DNA of 34,162 nucleotides from Thiomicrorhabdus sp. (lineage in GTDB: Bacteria; Pseudomonadota; Gammaproteobacteria; Thiomicrospirales; Thiomicrospiraceae), in NCBI GenBank assembly GCA_015487495.1, contig WFPP01000077.1:1-34162 (forward strand), in the 5' to 3' direction. A program made the position numbers and the translations under genes. The notes under the pieces were generated by a model that was not told the origin of the DNA, searched no databases, and worked only from the letters and a program-made list of their open reading frames with translations. Below are positions 1-12,788 of the stretch, one piece after another (positions within the stretch are counted from its first letter, which is position 1; each line of letters starts with the position of its first letter).

Positions 1-168
1 AAAGCGTATTTACAAGCTTGGATGGCGGCACAACCATTAGCGAGTAATGGACGTCGAAAAATGCCTCAGTTTCATTTAACGGAACAACAGGTGAACGATT
101 TGGCTAACTTTTTAATCTGGACATCTCGTATCGATGATAACGATTGGCCACCAAATATTGAAGGGTAA
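1..168 (+). CDS. norC: Nitric oxide reductase cytochrome c subunit NorC, 3' end only
   Basis: Only the last 55 codons and a TAA stop (166-168) are in the window; the gene begins upstream. The visible peptide contains KMPQFHLTEQQVNDLANFL, in which a Met precedes a helix of the type that closes class I cytochrome c domains, so the Met could be the axial haem ligand. It ends in WPPNIEG. NorC is the membrane-anchored cytochrome c that passes electrons to NorB in cNOR. The assignment rests mostly on the next gene, norB, which starts 12 bases after this stop; norC-norB is the standard order. The CXXCH haem motif is outside the window, so the identity is contextual but strong. Confidence 0.85.
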   Translation, partial: KAYLQAWMAAQPLASNGRRKMPQFHLTEQQVNDLANFLIWTSRIDDNDWPPNIEG

Positions 169-1563
<1,395 letters not shown>

Positions 1564-1574
1564 GGAGGCAATTG

Positions 1575-3401
1575 ATGGAAGAGCATATCGGTAAAATTTG
1601 GGACAGGTTTTTAAAGAAGCAAGTTAATAAGGCTTATGAAGAAAAGCAAGTTCTGTTTACCGATAAGCGCAAAGCGTTAACGGTGTTTTATCACCTTTTA
1701 GGCGGGGATAAAGGCAAAGAATTGCAAATCACCGATAAGCGTTCCATTAAAACGTCCAGAAGTGTACTGGAGAAAGTTTCAGGCTCTGGTAACACTTTTT
1801 TTTTAGCGTGGCAGGATGATAAAGGGGTTTATTTACCCGAAACATTAGCGTACTTTGATGATCAGTTTTTGAATGAGATGCACTATTTTTGGCTGGTGGC
1901 ATTAGCCGCTAAAATGCCTGTTTATGGTAAACAGTTTGCATTCAAAAATTTGCAATCTTCACAAGAATTGATTCAAACCTACCCTGGTTTTCAGCGCTTT
2001 TATCAAACTGCCATTACCTATTTTATTAAAGAACGTTTAACGCTTTCTATTGTGGATGCGGATAAACAACGCCATGAGTTGGCATTTATTAACTCTTTAG
2101 TGCATAGAGAGTTAATGAATGAACCATCTTATACCATAACGGATATTTATCCGTTTCCTTTGTGGCTGTACCCGGCACAAAATAAGAATTTTTCGCTTCG
2201 TGAGTGGGAGGATGATTACACGCTTGAAAGTGCCGAAAAAAAACCAGAAAAAACCGATGTGCTTAAAATGAAAAAGCAATCCAGTCAGATGGACGATGAT
2301 AAAAAATCGGACGGGTTACTGGTTTTTTTACCGGACTCTTTGATGAGTATTATGGAACAGATTAATGTTGATCGAAGTGAGGATGACAGTTTTGATGAAG
2401 ATGCGTTGTATAACGCGGAAGATTTAGATGAAATCACCTTGGGCAAAAAAAGCGCTAACCTGACGGCACGCATTAAAATGGATTTGGATTATGCGGTTAA
2501 TGAGGCGGAGGCGTACCCTTTAGGTAAAGGGCATTTTATTGATGAATGGGATTATAAAAAACAGGATTATTTAAAAGGGTATGTTTGCATTAAGCCGACT
2601 GTGGATATTCATATTACGCCTATTGGTTTGCCTGAACGGTTACAAAAGTTGGTTAAAAAAATTGCCAGTGAACTGGATTTAATGCAACTGGATCGATTCA
2701 AAAATAAAGGTTTACCCTATGGGGATGAAATTAATATGGATGCCTGGATTGATTATTTAGGCCATCAAAATAAGTCACTGCATCCCCAAAGGTTTTATGA
2801 GAGTGTGGAGCGCAAAACACGAGATTTATCCACCCTTATTTTAGCTGATGTGTCGCTTTCGACCGAAGCGGGTATTACACAAGAAATTCGTATTATAGAT
2901 ATGATTAAAGATGGGTTGATGGTGTTTTCAGAATCGTTAAACCGCTTGGAAGATCCATTTGCACTGTACACATTTTCATCGCTTAAAAATACCAATGTAC
3001 GCTTTCAGATTATTAAAAACTTTAAAGAGGGTTACAGCGATTTAATCCGTGGGCGTATTGATCACATAAAACCGGGGTATTACACGCGTTTGGGAGCGGC
3101 CATTCGGGAGTCGGCTAAAATATTGGATAAACAAAAAAATGCCAATAAGTTGCTGTTAATTATAAGTGATGGTAAGCCTAATGATGTGGATCGATATGAT
3201 GGACGTTATGGTATTGAAGACACCAAAAAAGCCATTGAAGAAGTGAAGAAAATGGGGATTACGCCTTTTTGTGTCACCATTGATTTAGAGGCCAAAGACT
3301 ACTTGTCATATCTGTTTGGTCGTAATGGTTATGTGGTGATTCGGGACAGCAAAAAACTTCCGAAAGTATTGCCTGAAATATACATGAATTTAACCCTATA
3401 A
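1575..3401 (+). CDS. norD: Nitric oxide reductase activation protein NorD (VWA domain)
   Basis: NorD works with the AAA+ protein NorQ to mature NO reductase, probably by helping insert the non-haem iron. The protein has 608 residues. Its N-terminal 400 residues are charged and lack transmembrane segments. The C-terminal third is a von Willebrand A domain with a metal-site motif DVSLS (Asp425, Ser427, Ser429) and a later LLIISDGKPND strand-loop. The ATG at 1575 is preferred over an in-frame TTG at 1572 because AGGAGG (1563-1568) lies 6 bases before the ATG and only 3 before the TTG. The gene follows norB by 11 bases and precedes norQ by 24. CbbO is a homologous alternative, but the norCB context and the length favour NorD. 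Confidence 0.9.
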   Translation: MEEHIGKIWDRFLKKQVNKAYEEKQVLFTDKRKALTVFYHLLGGDKGKELQITDKRSIKTSRSVLEKVSGSGNTFFLAWQDDKGVYLPETLAYFDDQFLNEMHYFWLVALAAKMPVYGKQFAFKNLQSSQELIQTYPGFQRFYQTAITYFIKERLTLSIVDADKQRHELAFINSLVHRELMNEPSYTITDIYPFPLWLYPAQNKNFSLREWEDDYTLESAEKKPEKTDVLKMKKQSSQMDDDKKSDGLLVFLPDSLMSIMEQINVDRSEDDSFDEDALYNAEDLDEITLGKKSANLTARIKMDLDYAVNEAEAYPLGKGHFIDEWDYKKQDYLKGYVCIKPTVDIHITPIGLPERLQKLVKKIASELDLMQLDRFKNKGLPYGDEINMDAWIDYLGHQNKSLHPQRFYESVERKTRDLSTLILADVSLSTEAGITQEIRIIDMIKDGLMVFSESLNRLEDPFALYTFSSLKNTNVRFQIIKNFKEGYSDLIRGRIDHIKPGYYTRLGAAIRESAKILDKQKNANKLLLIISDGKPNDVDRYDGRYGIEDTKKAIEEVKKMGITPFCVTIDLEAKDYLSYLFGRNGYVVIRDSKKLPKVLPEIYMNLTL

Positions 3402-3425
3402 AATGATATTTAAAAGGAATGAGAG

Positions 3426-4208
3426 ATGTCTCAACACCATTATTTTGCACAATCAAATGAAATAGAGTTGTTTGAAGCGGCAGCGGCAATGGACTTACCT
3501 ATTTTAATTAAAGGGCCAACGGGCTGTGGTAAAACTCGGTTTATTGAGTTTATGGGGCAAAAGTTGAATCGAAACGTGTATACCGTGGTTTGCCATGATG
3601 ATTTAAGTGCCGCTGACTTGATTGGACGTCACTTGATTGGTGAAAAGGGTACTTACTGGCAAGATGGCCCGTTGACAAAAGCCGTAAGAGAGGGGGGGAT
3701 TTGTTATTTAGATGAGGTGATCGAAGCACGTAAAGATACCACGGTGGTGCTACACTCTTTGGCCGATTATCGTCGAGTACTGCCGATTGATCGCACGGGT
3801 GAGGTGATTGAGGCCCATCCCGATTTTATGCTAGTGGTGTCGTATAACCCAGGGTATCAAAATGTATTAAAGGGCATGAAACCCAGTACCAAGCAACGTT
3901 TTGTTGCCTTGAGCTTTGAGTACCCTAATGCTGAGATTGAGACTCAAATTATTATCAGCGAAAGCGGTGTTGAAGAAGAGGTCGCACAAAAGCTGGTGGC
4001 CATTGCACATGAAATACGTCGCCTAAAAGACAGTGATATTCAAGAAGCGGTTTCCACGCGACTGCTTGTTTATGCTGCAAAACTTATGGTAAAAGGGTTT
4101 GATCCTTATAATGCTTGTGTGCATGCAATTGTAGAATCGTTAAGTGATGAAGAAGACGTTTTGGAGGTACTTAGAACTTTGATTGTATTGCATTTTCCAC
4201 AATCTTGA
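3426..4208 (+). CDS. norQ: NorQ, MoxR-type AAA+ ATPase for NO reductase maturation
   Basis: A 260-residue AAA+ ATPase of the MoxR/NorQ/CbbQ group. Walker A GPTGCGKT is at residues 30-37 and Walker B GICYLDE at about 91-97. A following segment, LVVSYNPGYQ, fits the sensor 1 region and TKQRFVALSFEYP the arginine-finger area. With NorD it forms the chaperone pair that activates NorB; the family is cytoplasmic. It is the last gene of the norCBDQ run, ending 64 bases before a convergent response regulator gene. CbbQ of the RuBisCO activase system is very similar, so the name depends on the neighbours. A run of seven G (3692-3698) lies inside the Walker B coding region. Confidence 0.92.
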   Translation: MSQHHYFAQSNEIELFEAAAAMDLPILIKGPTGCGKTRFIEFMGQKLNRNVYTVVCHDDLSAADLIGRHLIGEKGTYWQDGPLTKAVREGGICYLDEVIEARKDTTVVLHSLADYRRVLPIDRTGEVIEAHPDFMLVVSYNPGYQNVLKGMKPSTKQRFVALSFEYPNAEIETQIIISESGVEEEVAQKLVAIAHEIRRLKDSDIQEAVSTRLLVYAAKLMVKGFDPYNACVHAIVESLSDEEDVLEVLRTLIVLHFPQS

Positions 4209-4272
4209 ATATTCGGGCTAGAATCTACCCTTAACGTCCTGTGGAACCTCAAGCGATTTAATTAGAGATTTC

Positions 4273-4629
4273 CTAGGAAACGCGTTCAATTGCATTGATT
4301 AATTTGGTTGGGTTAAAAGGTTTGACAATCCAGCCTGTTGCGCCTAATCGTCTCCCTTCTTCTTTCATTTCTTGGCTGGCTTCTGTGGTGAGCATAAGGG
4401 TTGGTGTGTATTTCCCATTTGGGTGTAGGCGTAATTTTTCTAAAAAGACAAATCCGCTCATGATGGGCATATTAATGTCCGATAAAATAACATCAAATTT
4501 TTGCTGTTCGACGGCCTTTAGTCCTTCGAGTCCATTTTCAGCAAAAATCACGTCATAGTGTGGCTGCAATACTTGGTTGACTAACTTTCGTAAAGACTTG
4601 GCGTCATCCACATAAAGTATTTTTTTCAT
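4273..4629 (-). CDS. Stand-alone CheY-like response regulator receiver
   Basis: A 118-residue single receiver domain with no output domain. The acidic pair Asp8-Asp9 (YVDDA), the phosphoacceptor Asp51 in LSDINMP, Thr81/Thr82 in LMLTTEA and Lys103 in IVKPF are all in place, so phosphotransfer should work. AAGGA lies a few bases before the ATG. No histidine kinase, chemotaxis or flagellar gene is visible nearby, so its partner is unknown. CheY-type motor control, or a signal relay to a distant kinase, are both possible. It is convergent with norQ, and the short space between them contains a small palindrome overlapping its stop codon. Confidence 0.88.
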   Translation of the reverse strand: MKKILYVDDAKSLRKLVNQVLQPHYDVIFAENGLEGLKAVEQQKFDVILSDINMPIMSGFVFLEKLRLHPNGKYTPTLMLTTEASQEMKEEGRRLGATGWIVKPFNPTKLINAIERVS

Positions 4630-4975
4630 GAGAATTTCCTTTTTGATTGTGTTTTATCTTAACTTGGAGTGCGTTAAATTCACATGGGTTCTTGTAGCCT
4701 AACTTATTTATTACATTGTTTTTTACGTTTTTATGTAAGAATTTGGGTGTGAAAGCCTTAAATATGTAGAACTTGGATTAATAAGGGGGGGATTTTTTTT
4801 AAAAATGAATCTTGTTGGCTTGTTAGAGACCTTAATTTATGGGAGGGCTTTCTGATACTTTCTTTATTTTCTGTTTCTATCTTGGGATTAGGGTAATTAT
4901 TAGATGAAAGAAGTCACGTAGGTTGGTATCATAAGCACTATTTATTAATTTTTGTCATAAAACAAAGGATTTTGC
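4630..4975. other. Intergenic region between divergent cheY-like gene and ppiD
   Basis: 346 bases with no credible coding sequence. It must hold the promoters for two divergent genes. I see AAAGGA at 4964-4969, well placed as the ppiD ribosome site, and a G7 run followed by a T run at 4785-4799. No convincing -35/-10 pair, no FNR-type palindrome and no tRNA were found. Confidence 0.6.
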
Positions 4976-6880
4976 ATGTTACAAAGTATTCGTGATCGCG
5001 CTCAAGGGTGGATTGCTTGGGTGATTGTCGGATTAATTATTTTAACCTTTGCGTTATTTGGTATTGACCAATATGCCCGAGGGGACAAAGTGGTTGTGGT
5101 GGCTGAGGTCAATGGGGAAAATATTACGGGTAAAGAGTTTTTAACGTTGTATAATCGCCAAAAATCTCGTCTGGAAGAGCAGTTTGGTGACATGTATGAC
5201 CAGGTTGTAGAAGATAAGGAGTTACGTTCACAAGTATTGGATGCCCTGGTTGAATCTGAGTTGATGCGTCAATGGGCAAAAGAGAAGCACATGTTGATTA
5301 CGGATCAACAACTGGCGGCAGCCATTCATTCCGCAGAAGTGTTTCAGCAAGATGGCAAGTTTTCCGATAAAATTTATGAAGAAGTTTTGATGCGTAATGG
5401 ATTAAACATTGCGCGTTTTGAATATGAGCAACGCCAATATTTATTAGAAGGGCAGTTTGCTGCTTTAACAATGTCATCTACATTTGCGACGCCATTTGAG
5501 GTGGAACAACTGGCTAAACTACAAGGGCAGGAGCGTGATGTAAGTTATTTGCGTATTGATCAACGTCCTTTCTTAAAGACGGTAAATATTCCCGAAACCT
5601 TAATTAAGGAAACGTATGAGAAAAATTTAGCGCAGTATGTTGAGCCTGAAAAAGTGTCTATTGATTATATTGAGCTGTCTCAAGATAAAATTGCAGACTC
5701 AATAGAAGTGAATGATGCTCTTATTCAGGCGTATTACGATGAAAATAAGGGGTTGTTTACAGTTCCTGAAAAACGTCATGCCAAACATATCTTGATTTCT
5801 GTAGATGCAGAGACGGAGGAAGCTTTGGCACTGGCACAGAAAACCGTGGCCGAAGTTCAAGAAAAACTGGCTGCAGGCGAAAGTTTTGAAGCGTTGGCAA
5901 AAACCTATTCTCAAGATCCCGGATCAGCTGAATCGGGTGGTGATTTAGGTCTGTTTGAGCAAGGTATGATGGTTCCTGAGTTTGATGAGGTGGTTTTTGC
6001 ATTGGAGATAGGACAGGTCAGCGAACCTGTAAAAACCGACTTTGGTTATCATATTATTAAGTTGGAAGGGATTGAGCCCAAGCAAGTACAGCCTCTTGAA
6101 ACAGTAAAAGCGGAGGTGGCTGAACAATTTAAAATGGAAGAGGCGGAGCGTCAATATTTTGATTTGTTGGAGCAGTTAACCACGGTTGCTTATGAGCAAT
6201 CAGATAGTTTAGAGCCTGCGGCGGATGCCGTTGGAATTCCAGTGCAGACTTCTGAGGTATTTAGTCAGGAAGGGGGAGCAGGTGAGATTTTATCGAATCC
6301 TAAAGTGTTAACATCGGCATTTTCAGAAGAGCTATTAAATGAGCATTTGAACAGTGAACCGATTGAGTTAGGTGCAAATCGTTCGGTTATTATTCGCGTG
6401 AATCAATATGTTGAGCAACGTCAAAAGCCTTTGGCAGAAGTGTCTGATGCAATTAAAGCACAATTGACGCGTCAAGTAGCGATTGAAGAGGCCGCTAAAT
6501 TAGCAGATACATTATTGGTCAAACTGGATGCGGGTGAAAATCCTGAATCTCTTATGCGTGATGGTATTGAGTGGAATGTGGTTGGTTGGATTGCACGTAA
6601 TACGCAAAAGGTATTGCCTCAAATGGTCAGCGAAGCTTTTAAAACGCCTAAACCAGAGGAGGATGCGGTGTCTTGGCATTCATTTCAGTTAAATACAGGG
6701 GACACTATTTTGCTTCGTGTTTCAGGTGTTCGCTCGCAAGCTTTACCAGAGGGCAGTCGACTCGCGCTTAATCAGGCGTTTGCTGAAATGTTTGGTAATG
6801 CTCAATATTTAGGGCGTTTGGAAGGGCTTAAGGCTAAGGCAGATATTGTGAAGCTACCTGCTTATGAAACGGTAAAATAA
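4976..6880 (+). CDS. ppiD: Periplasmic folding chaperone PpiD (SurA_N and PpiC domains)
   Basis: PpiD is an inner-membrane-anchored periplasmic chaperone near the Sec translocon that assists newly exported proteins. The 634-residue length is close to E. coli PpiD. Residues 13-30 form one N-terminal membrane anchor (WIAWVIVGLIILTFALFG), followed by a SurA_N-like region that begins EVNGENITGKEF. A parvulin PpiC domain spans about residues 264-370 (EKRHAKHILI through FGYHIIKLEGI), with the characteristic SGGDLGLF and FGYHII segments. The remainder is the C-terminal chaperone region. AAAGGA lies 6 bases before the ATG. The gene stands alone, transcribed away from the cheY-like gene and closed by a strong terminator. 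Whether the parvulin domain is catalytic cannot be judged. Confidence 0.93.
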   Translation: MLQSIRDRAQGWIAWVIVGLIILTFALFGIDQYARGDKVVVVAEVNGENITGKEFLTLYNRQKSRLEEQFGDMYDQVVEDKELRSQVLDALVESELMRQWAKEKHMLITDQQLAAAIHSAEVFQQDGKFSDKIYEEVLMRNGLNIARFEYEQRQYLLEGQFAALTMSSTFATPFEVEQLAKLQGQERDVSYLRIDQRPFLKTVNIPETLIKETYEKNLAQYVEPEKVSIDYIELSQDKIADSIEVNDALIQAYYDENKGLFTVPEKRHAKHILISVDAETEEALALAQKTVAEVQEKLAAGESFEALAKTYSQDPGSAESGGDLGLFEQGMMVPEFDEVVFALEIGQVSEPVKTDFGYHIIKLEGIEPKQVQPLETVKAEVAEQFKMEEAERQYFDLLEQLTTVAYEQSDSLEPAADAVGIPVQTSEVFSQEGGAGEILSNPKVLTSAFSEELLNEHLNSEPIELGANRSVIIRVNQYVEQRQKPLAEVSDAIKAQLTRQVAIEEAAKLADTLLVKLDAGENPESLMRDGIEWNVVGWIARNTQKVLPQMVSEAFKTPKPEEDAVSWHSFQLNTGDTILLRVSGVRSQALPEGSRLALNQAFAEMFGNAQYLGRLEGLKAKADIVKLPAYETVK

Positions 6881-6912
6881 GGCGGGTTAAACAGCCGTTT
6901 TATTATGATAAG

Positions 6913-6950
6913 CACCCCCGAAAAACGGACTGTTTTTCGGGGTGTTTTGT
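6913..6950 (+). terminator. Rho-independent terminator of ppiD
   Basis: CACCCCCGAAAAAC pairs with GTTTTTCGGGGTG around a GGACT loop, with one bulged C, and runs into TTTTGTTTTT. It starts 32 bases after the ppiD stop. The other strand has no U-tract, so it should act only on ppiD. Confidence 0.88.
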
Positions 6951-7030
6951 TTTTGAAAAAGGTGAAATGGATAAAAGTGATTAGAAGAGGATTGAATCAG
7001 CGCTTCCTTAATCTTGTTTAAATAAACGGG

Positions 7031-7747
7031 TTACTTTTTGAGTGGTGTTATTTTCTTGGTTGTTTGGGGGGGGGCATCATTTTTGTTTTGGTCGTCATCC
7101 TGACGGTTTTTTTCAATCGATTCTTTAAAGGATAGGGCGTCAGCCAAGTATTTTTTACGTGACCAAATTAGACCCCAACGAGAGCCACCAACTTGATGCC
7201 AAAGTAGAGATGACCGAATGCCGGCTAGCAGTAAGGCTCTAATTTTGTTGGCAATTCGAGGGTTTTGTAAATGGCCATGTTGGCCGTTTACGATAATACG
7301 CGGGTTTACTTTACTGACATTTTCAGAGTAGGCGCGGGCAATGGAAGCTATGACGTTGTCATGTTCCATACCAAAATGGGCTTGTTGGCTTTTAGCTACA
7401 TCTAAAATACGGGCTATTTTCTGCATGGGTTCGCCCATTTTCATGAGTTTTTTTTCTAAAATCATTAAGCTTAATACGTAACGTGTGATTTCCAGATTAC
7501 GACTTTGATTGCCTTCTCCTGAATTTATTTGGCTGAGTAGGCTGGTAATGCCAACTTCAAGATTGAGTAGGTCGCCACCATATACATCCAGTGTTTTAGA
7601 TGGATTTTCACAAAAAAGTGATTGAATACTGGTATGGTATGCCAATTCATCGGTTTTACCTGTTGTAGCAAGGTTGTATACTTGTTGTGCGACTTGGTAG
7701 ATACCAATTAAGGCCAGACTTCGATCTTGTTGTGTGTAGTCAGTCAT
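7031..7747 (-). CDS. hflD: High frequency lysogenization protein homologue HflD
   Basis: The protein begins with a helical region ([17 protein letters not shown]) typical of HflD. The family is recognised by the block [14 protein letters not shown], by [17 protein letters not shown] and by [22 protein letters not shown] near the C-terminus. HflD is a peripheral inner-membrane protein; in E. coli it affects phage lambda CII, but its normal role is unclear. At 238 residues it is longer than the E. coli protein (213) because of a polar tail rich in K, D, N and Q. The start overlaps the mnmA stop by 4 bases (7744-7747), so the pair is probably translationally coupled; mnmA-hflD is a conserved gammaproteobacterial pair. 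A nine-base C run in the coding strand (G run at 7066-7074) lies in the tail. Confidence 0.92.
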   Translation of the reverse strand: MTDYTQQDRSLALIGIYQVAQQVYNLATTGKTDELAYHTSIQSLFCENPSKTLDVYGGDLLNLEVGITSLLSQINSGEGNQSRNLEITRYVLSLMILEKKLMKMGEPMQKIARILDVAKSQQAHFGMEHDNVIASIARAYSENVSKVNPRIIVNGQHGHLQNPRIANKIRALLLAGIRSSLLWHQVGGSRWGLIWSRKKYLADALSFKESIEKNRQDDDQNKNDAPPQTTKKITPLKK

Positions 7748-8880
7748 ATGTTAAGCTCTGTTATGGAGTGAAGGCGTTGTTCGATGATTCCACCACCCAA
7801 GCAATCATCTCCTTTATAAAATACAATGGATTGCCCAGGGGCAATCGCCAGTTGAGTTTCATCAAATTTTACCTGTAGCACGCCCTTTTTTTCAGATAAA
7901 ATCTGGCAAGATTGCTCCTCTTGACGGTAGCGAATCTTGGCTTTAAGCGATGTATTGAGGGGGGGGCATTTTCCTGAAACCCAATCCAGAGTGTTGGCTA
8001 TAAGGTAGCGATGTTGTAACAAGGGGTGTTGTTTTCCTTGTACGGCAATGAGTTCATTTTTTTTCAAATTTTTATCCGCTGCATACCAGGGATCATTACC
8101 TGTACCGTGTCCACCACCTACACCGAGTCCTTTGCGTTGTCCTAATGTGTGATACATTAAACCGTCATGCTTTCCAATAATGTTACCAAACTCATCGATG
8201 ATATTGCCGGGTTGAGCAGGAATAAATTGTTGTAAAAAATCTTTAAACTTTCGTTCACCAATAAAACAAATGCCTGTGCTGTCTTTTTTGTTATGGGTAA
8301 TTAAGCCTGATTTTTCAGCTAATTCCCGTACTAGAGGTTTTTCAAGTTCTCCAACAGGAAATAAGGTTTTAGCTAACTGGTGTTGTTGTAAGGTGTATAA
8401 AAAATAGCTTTGGTCTTTATTCTTATCCACGCCTTTTAACAGGTGATAGGTTCCATCTTTGTCGCAGTCTATTCGGGCATAATGTCCTGTGGCAATGTAG
8501 TCGGCTCCAAGCTCTAAAGCGTGTTGAAGAAAGGCTTTAAACTTAACTTCTTTATTGCATAAAATATCGGGATTGGGGGTGCGACCTGCTTTGTACTCTT
8601 CTAAAAAGTGTGTGAATACATTGTCCCAGTAATCACCTGAAAAATTTTCAATGTGTACTGGAATATCCAAGACTTCGGCGACATTTAAAACATCTTTTAG
8701 GTCTTCGGAAGCTGGGCAGTAGTCATCCGTATCATCCCCCTCCCAGTTTTTCATAAACAACCCTTCCACATTATAACCTTGCTGTTTTAGCAACAGGGCA
8801 GCAACAGAGGAGTCGACTCCTCCTGAAAGCCCAACAATCACTTTGGTCTTTGAGTGGTCTGTGTTGTAAGCGTGTGTCAT
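7744..8880 (-). CDS. mnmA: tRNA 2-thiouridylase MnmA
   Basis: MnmA installs sulfur at C2 of U34 in tRNA-Lys, -Glu and -Gln, using ATP and persulfide delivered by the IscS/Tus relay. The 378-residue protein has the PP-loop SGGVDSS at residues 19-25. The two catalytic cysteines are present: Cys108 in [12 protein letters not shown] and Cys205 in [10 protein letters not shown]. The GHYAR and KDQSYFL segments that follow are typical of the family. It is the first gene of the mnmA-hflD unit. No strong Shine-Dalgarno sequence is visible upstream. A C8 run in the coding strand (7959-7966 on the + strand) encodes part of KCPPLN. Confidence 0.96.
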   Translation of the reverse strand: MTHAYNTDHSKTKVIVGLSGGVDSSVAALLLKQQGYNVEGLFMKNWEGDDTDDYCPASEDLKDVLNVAEVLDIPVHIENFSGDYWDNVFTHFLEEYKAGRTPNPDILCNKEVKFKAFLQHALELGADYIATGHYARIDCDKDGTYHLLKGVDKNKDQSYFLYTLQQHQLAKTLFPVGELEKPLVRELAEKSGLITHNKKDSTGICFIGERKFKDFLQQFIPAQPGNIIDEFGNIIGKHDGLMYHTLGQRKGLGVGGGHGTGNDPWYAADKNLKKNELIAVQGKQHPLLQHRYLIANTLDWVSGKCPPLNTSLKAKIRYRQEEQSCQILSEKKGVLQVKFDETQLAIAPGQSIVFYKGDDCLGGGIIEQRLHSITELNI

Positions 8881-9026
8881 AAAATCGTATTAATTCCGTT
8901 GTAAAATCGGTATTTTATTTTGAGGTTTATGCACGATACAATCAAGAGTCAATATGCTTGGTATTTCTTTTTGTTCGTACTTGTATGGTGCAAAAAAACC
9001 ATTTTAACAGAGCGTAATGCGGATTT

Positions 9027-9066
9027 AAGAAATATGTTGATTGCTTAAATTTAATCAACATATCTT
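9027..9066 (-). terminator. AT-rich hairpin at the 3' end of the RluE-type gene
   Basis: ATATGTTGATT (9032-9042) pairs perfectly with AATCAACATAT (9053-9063) across a 10-base loop. Read on the minus strand it starts inside the stop codon of the pseudouridine synthase gene and is followed by TTCTT. It resembles a weak intrinsic terminator; it might instead only protect the 3' end. Confidence 0.5.
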
Positions 9067-9612
9067 TAATCGAAGGGACGCCCCAGGAGCTAGGTTTTTT
9101 AGGCTCCAGCGACCAATTTGGGTTCGAATTAATCGCAAGGTTGGAAAGCCAACCGCCGCCGTCATGCGTCGAACCTGGCGATTTTTACCTTCCGTTAGCG
9201 TGAGTTCGATCCAGCTTGTTGGAATGTTTTTTCGCTGTCGAATTGGAGGGTCTCTTTCCCAGATCCAAGCAGGGGGAGGGATTTTTTTGGCAAGTGCCGG
9301 GCGGGTTATTCCTTCTTTGAGCTTGACACCTTTTTGCAAGGCTAACAGTGCATCTTGAGTCACTTCTCCTTCTACTTGTGCTAAGTATGTTTTAGTAAGC
9401 TTATGTTTTGGATCGCTTATTTGGTGTTGTAGCTTACCGTCATCGGTAAGTAGGAGTAAACCTTCACTGTCTTGATCCAGTCGGCCTGCCGGGTAAAATC
9501 CTTTGTGTAGAATATAATCGGCCAAGGTTTTACGTGGTTTTTTGGGGGGACTGTTGTCGGTAAATTGACATAGGACATTAAAAGGTTTGTTGAATAAAAT
9601 TAGGTTGCTCAT
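9055..9612 (-). CDS. rluE: 23S rRNA pseudouridine synthase, RluE type
   Basis: A short, 185-residue member of the RsuA/RluB/E/F family, which isomerises uridine in rRNA. It starts directly with the catalytic fold ([14 protein letters not shown]) and lacks an N-terminal S4 domain, as RluE does. The catalytic Asp46 lies in [17 protein letters not shown], and the C-terminal motif [20 protein letters not shown] is diagnostic. The ATG at 9612 is chosen because the fold begins there; an in-frame extension to 9723 would add residues with no family resemblance. E. coli RluE modifies U2457 of 23S rRNA; the same target is presumed here. It is divergent from the isocitrate dehydrogenase gene and encoded on the same strand as mnmA. 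Confidence 0.85.
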   Translation of the reverse strand: MSNLILFNKPFNVLCQFTDNSPPKKPRKTLADYILHKGFYPAGRLDQDSEGLLLLTDDGKLQHQISDPKHKLTKTYLAQVEGEVTQDALLALQKGVKLKEGITRPALAKKIPPPAWIWERDPPIRQRKNIPTSWIELTLTEGKNRQVRRMTAAVGFPTLRLIRTQIGRWSLKNLAPGASLRLKIC

Positions 9613-9703
9613 GATGTGTGTCTTTAAATGAAAGGATATTTTAACTATTTTTGTAGTGCAGTGCGTTAAAATAGCCTCCATTTTAACATTTTTCATTTTG
9701 TAA

Positions 9704-9736
9704 GCTTTAAAAGAAAGATGCATTATCTTTTAAAGC
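9704..9736 (+). promoter_or_regulatory. Hairpin in the icd 5' leader
   Basis: GCTTTAAAAGA and TCTTTTAAAGC form a perfect 11-bp inverted repeat around AAGATGCATTA. It ends 7 bases before the AAGGAA ribosome site (9744-9749) of the isocitrate dehydrogenase gene. It could stabilise the mRNA, tune translation, or be a DNA operator. No function can be assigned from sequence alone. Confidence 0.5.
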
Positions 9737-9745
9737 GATCAGTAA

Positions 9746-11983
<2,238 letters not shown>

Positions 11984-12005
11984 TGGTGTTTTTTGGTATT
12001 CCAGA

Positions 12006-12644
12006 TTAATGGTCGTGTGTACCGTGTGTCGTATGGTCATCGATTGAGTTTATGTGGTGCCCTGTTTCTGTTTGATGTGTGTCGGTTCCATGTGGTTTTT
12101 CAGAATGAGTAAACCCTTCTTTGTGTGTATGGCCTCCTTCGCCAACTAATTTACGGTATTCTGTTGCTGACATGCCTTTTAAGACATTTAAAAAAGCAAC
12201 CATTTCCCATATTTGGGTATCGGTATGAAAATCGCCCCATGCAGGCATGCCTGTGAGTTTTAGACCGTTTTGAATAACCCAGAAAGTATTGGCCAAACCA
12301 TGTGTTTCATGCTTTTTTTCTGCTTTATAAAAAATGGGAGGTTGTGGGTATAGGCCAAGATGAAGTTCTGTTGGCTCCATTTCTGGAGCCAGATGGCATT
12401 GAGCGCACATTGCATCAAAGTTTTTAGCTCCGTTTGAAATCATTTCTGGGGTTGATAGTGTGTTGGGAATTTGGATATCTTCTGCACGTACTTCAATAGA
12501 GCGCTCCCTTATAAATTCGAGCAATATGGTTGTGATCTCCCAGTGTTTTTCTTTAGCAGAAATATTAAATAAGCCAAACCAAATAATTAGAAACGCGATG
12601 ATAATTGAGGTTAGAAGAAAGCTAAAAATTTTAAGTGGGTTCAT
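12006..12644 (-). CDS. Membrane-anchored cytochrome c with a histidine-rich tail
   Basis: A 212-residue protein. Residues about 5-27 are one hydrophobic N-terminal segment (IFSFLLTSIIIAFLIIWFGLF), probably an uncleaved anchor. A class I cytochrome c domain follows, with haem motif CAQCH and the downstream sequence LYPQPPIF. A GMPAW motif provides a likely axial Met. The last roughly 45 residues hold 11 histidines among G, T, E and D, which suggests metal binding outside the membrane. I recall similar mono-haem proteins with a GLYPQPP block near copper or heavy-metal efflux genes, but no such gene is nearby here. Its electron partner is unknown. It is convergent with icd and encoded on the same strand as the coiled-coil genes upstream. 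Confidence 0.8.
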   Translation of the reverse strand: MNPLKIFSFLLTSIIIAFLIIWFGLFNISAKEKHWEITTILLEFIRERSIEVRAEDIQIPNTLSTPEMISNGAKNFDAMCAQCHLAPEMEPTELHLGLYPQPPIFYKAEKKHETHGLANTFWVIQNGLKLTGMPAWGDFHTDTQIWEMVAFLNVLKGMSATEYRKLVGEGGHTHKEGFTHSEKPHGTDTHQTETGHHINSIDDHTTHGTHDH

Positions 12645-12788
12645 GATTTTGTCCGTTATTTCGTTACGTTAAAGGGGGGTATTTTTAAGGTTTCTTTATA
12701 TCACAAACCCAACTGACTTTATAGCTTTGATTCTTCGGTAGCAACGTTGGTTTACGGGGGAGGTGAATCATGATACTGAAGTAAAATG

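Noticed and set aside
1575-4208. CbbO/CbbQ (RuBisCO activase) instead of NorD/NorQ
   Set aside because: The genes follow norC and norB within 24 bases and no RuBisCO gene is present; the 608-residue length also fits NorD better.
4630-4680. TTGAT-N4-like sequence upstream of the cheY-like gene as an FNR site
   Set aside because: The second half (TTTTAT) does not match ATCAA.
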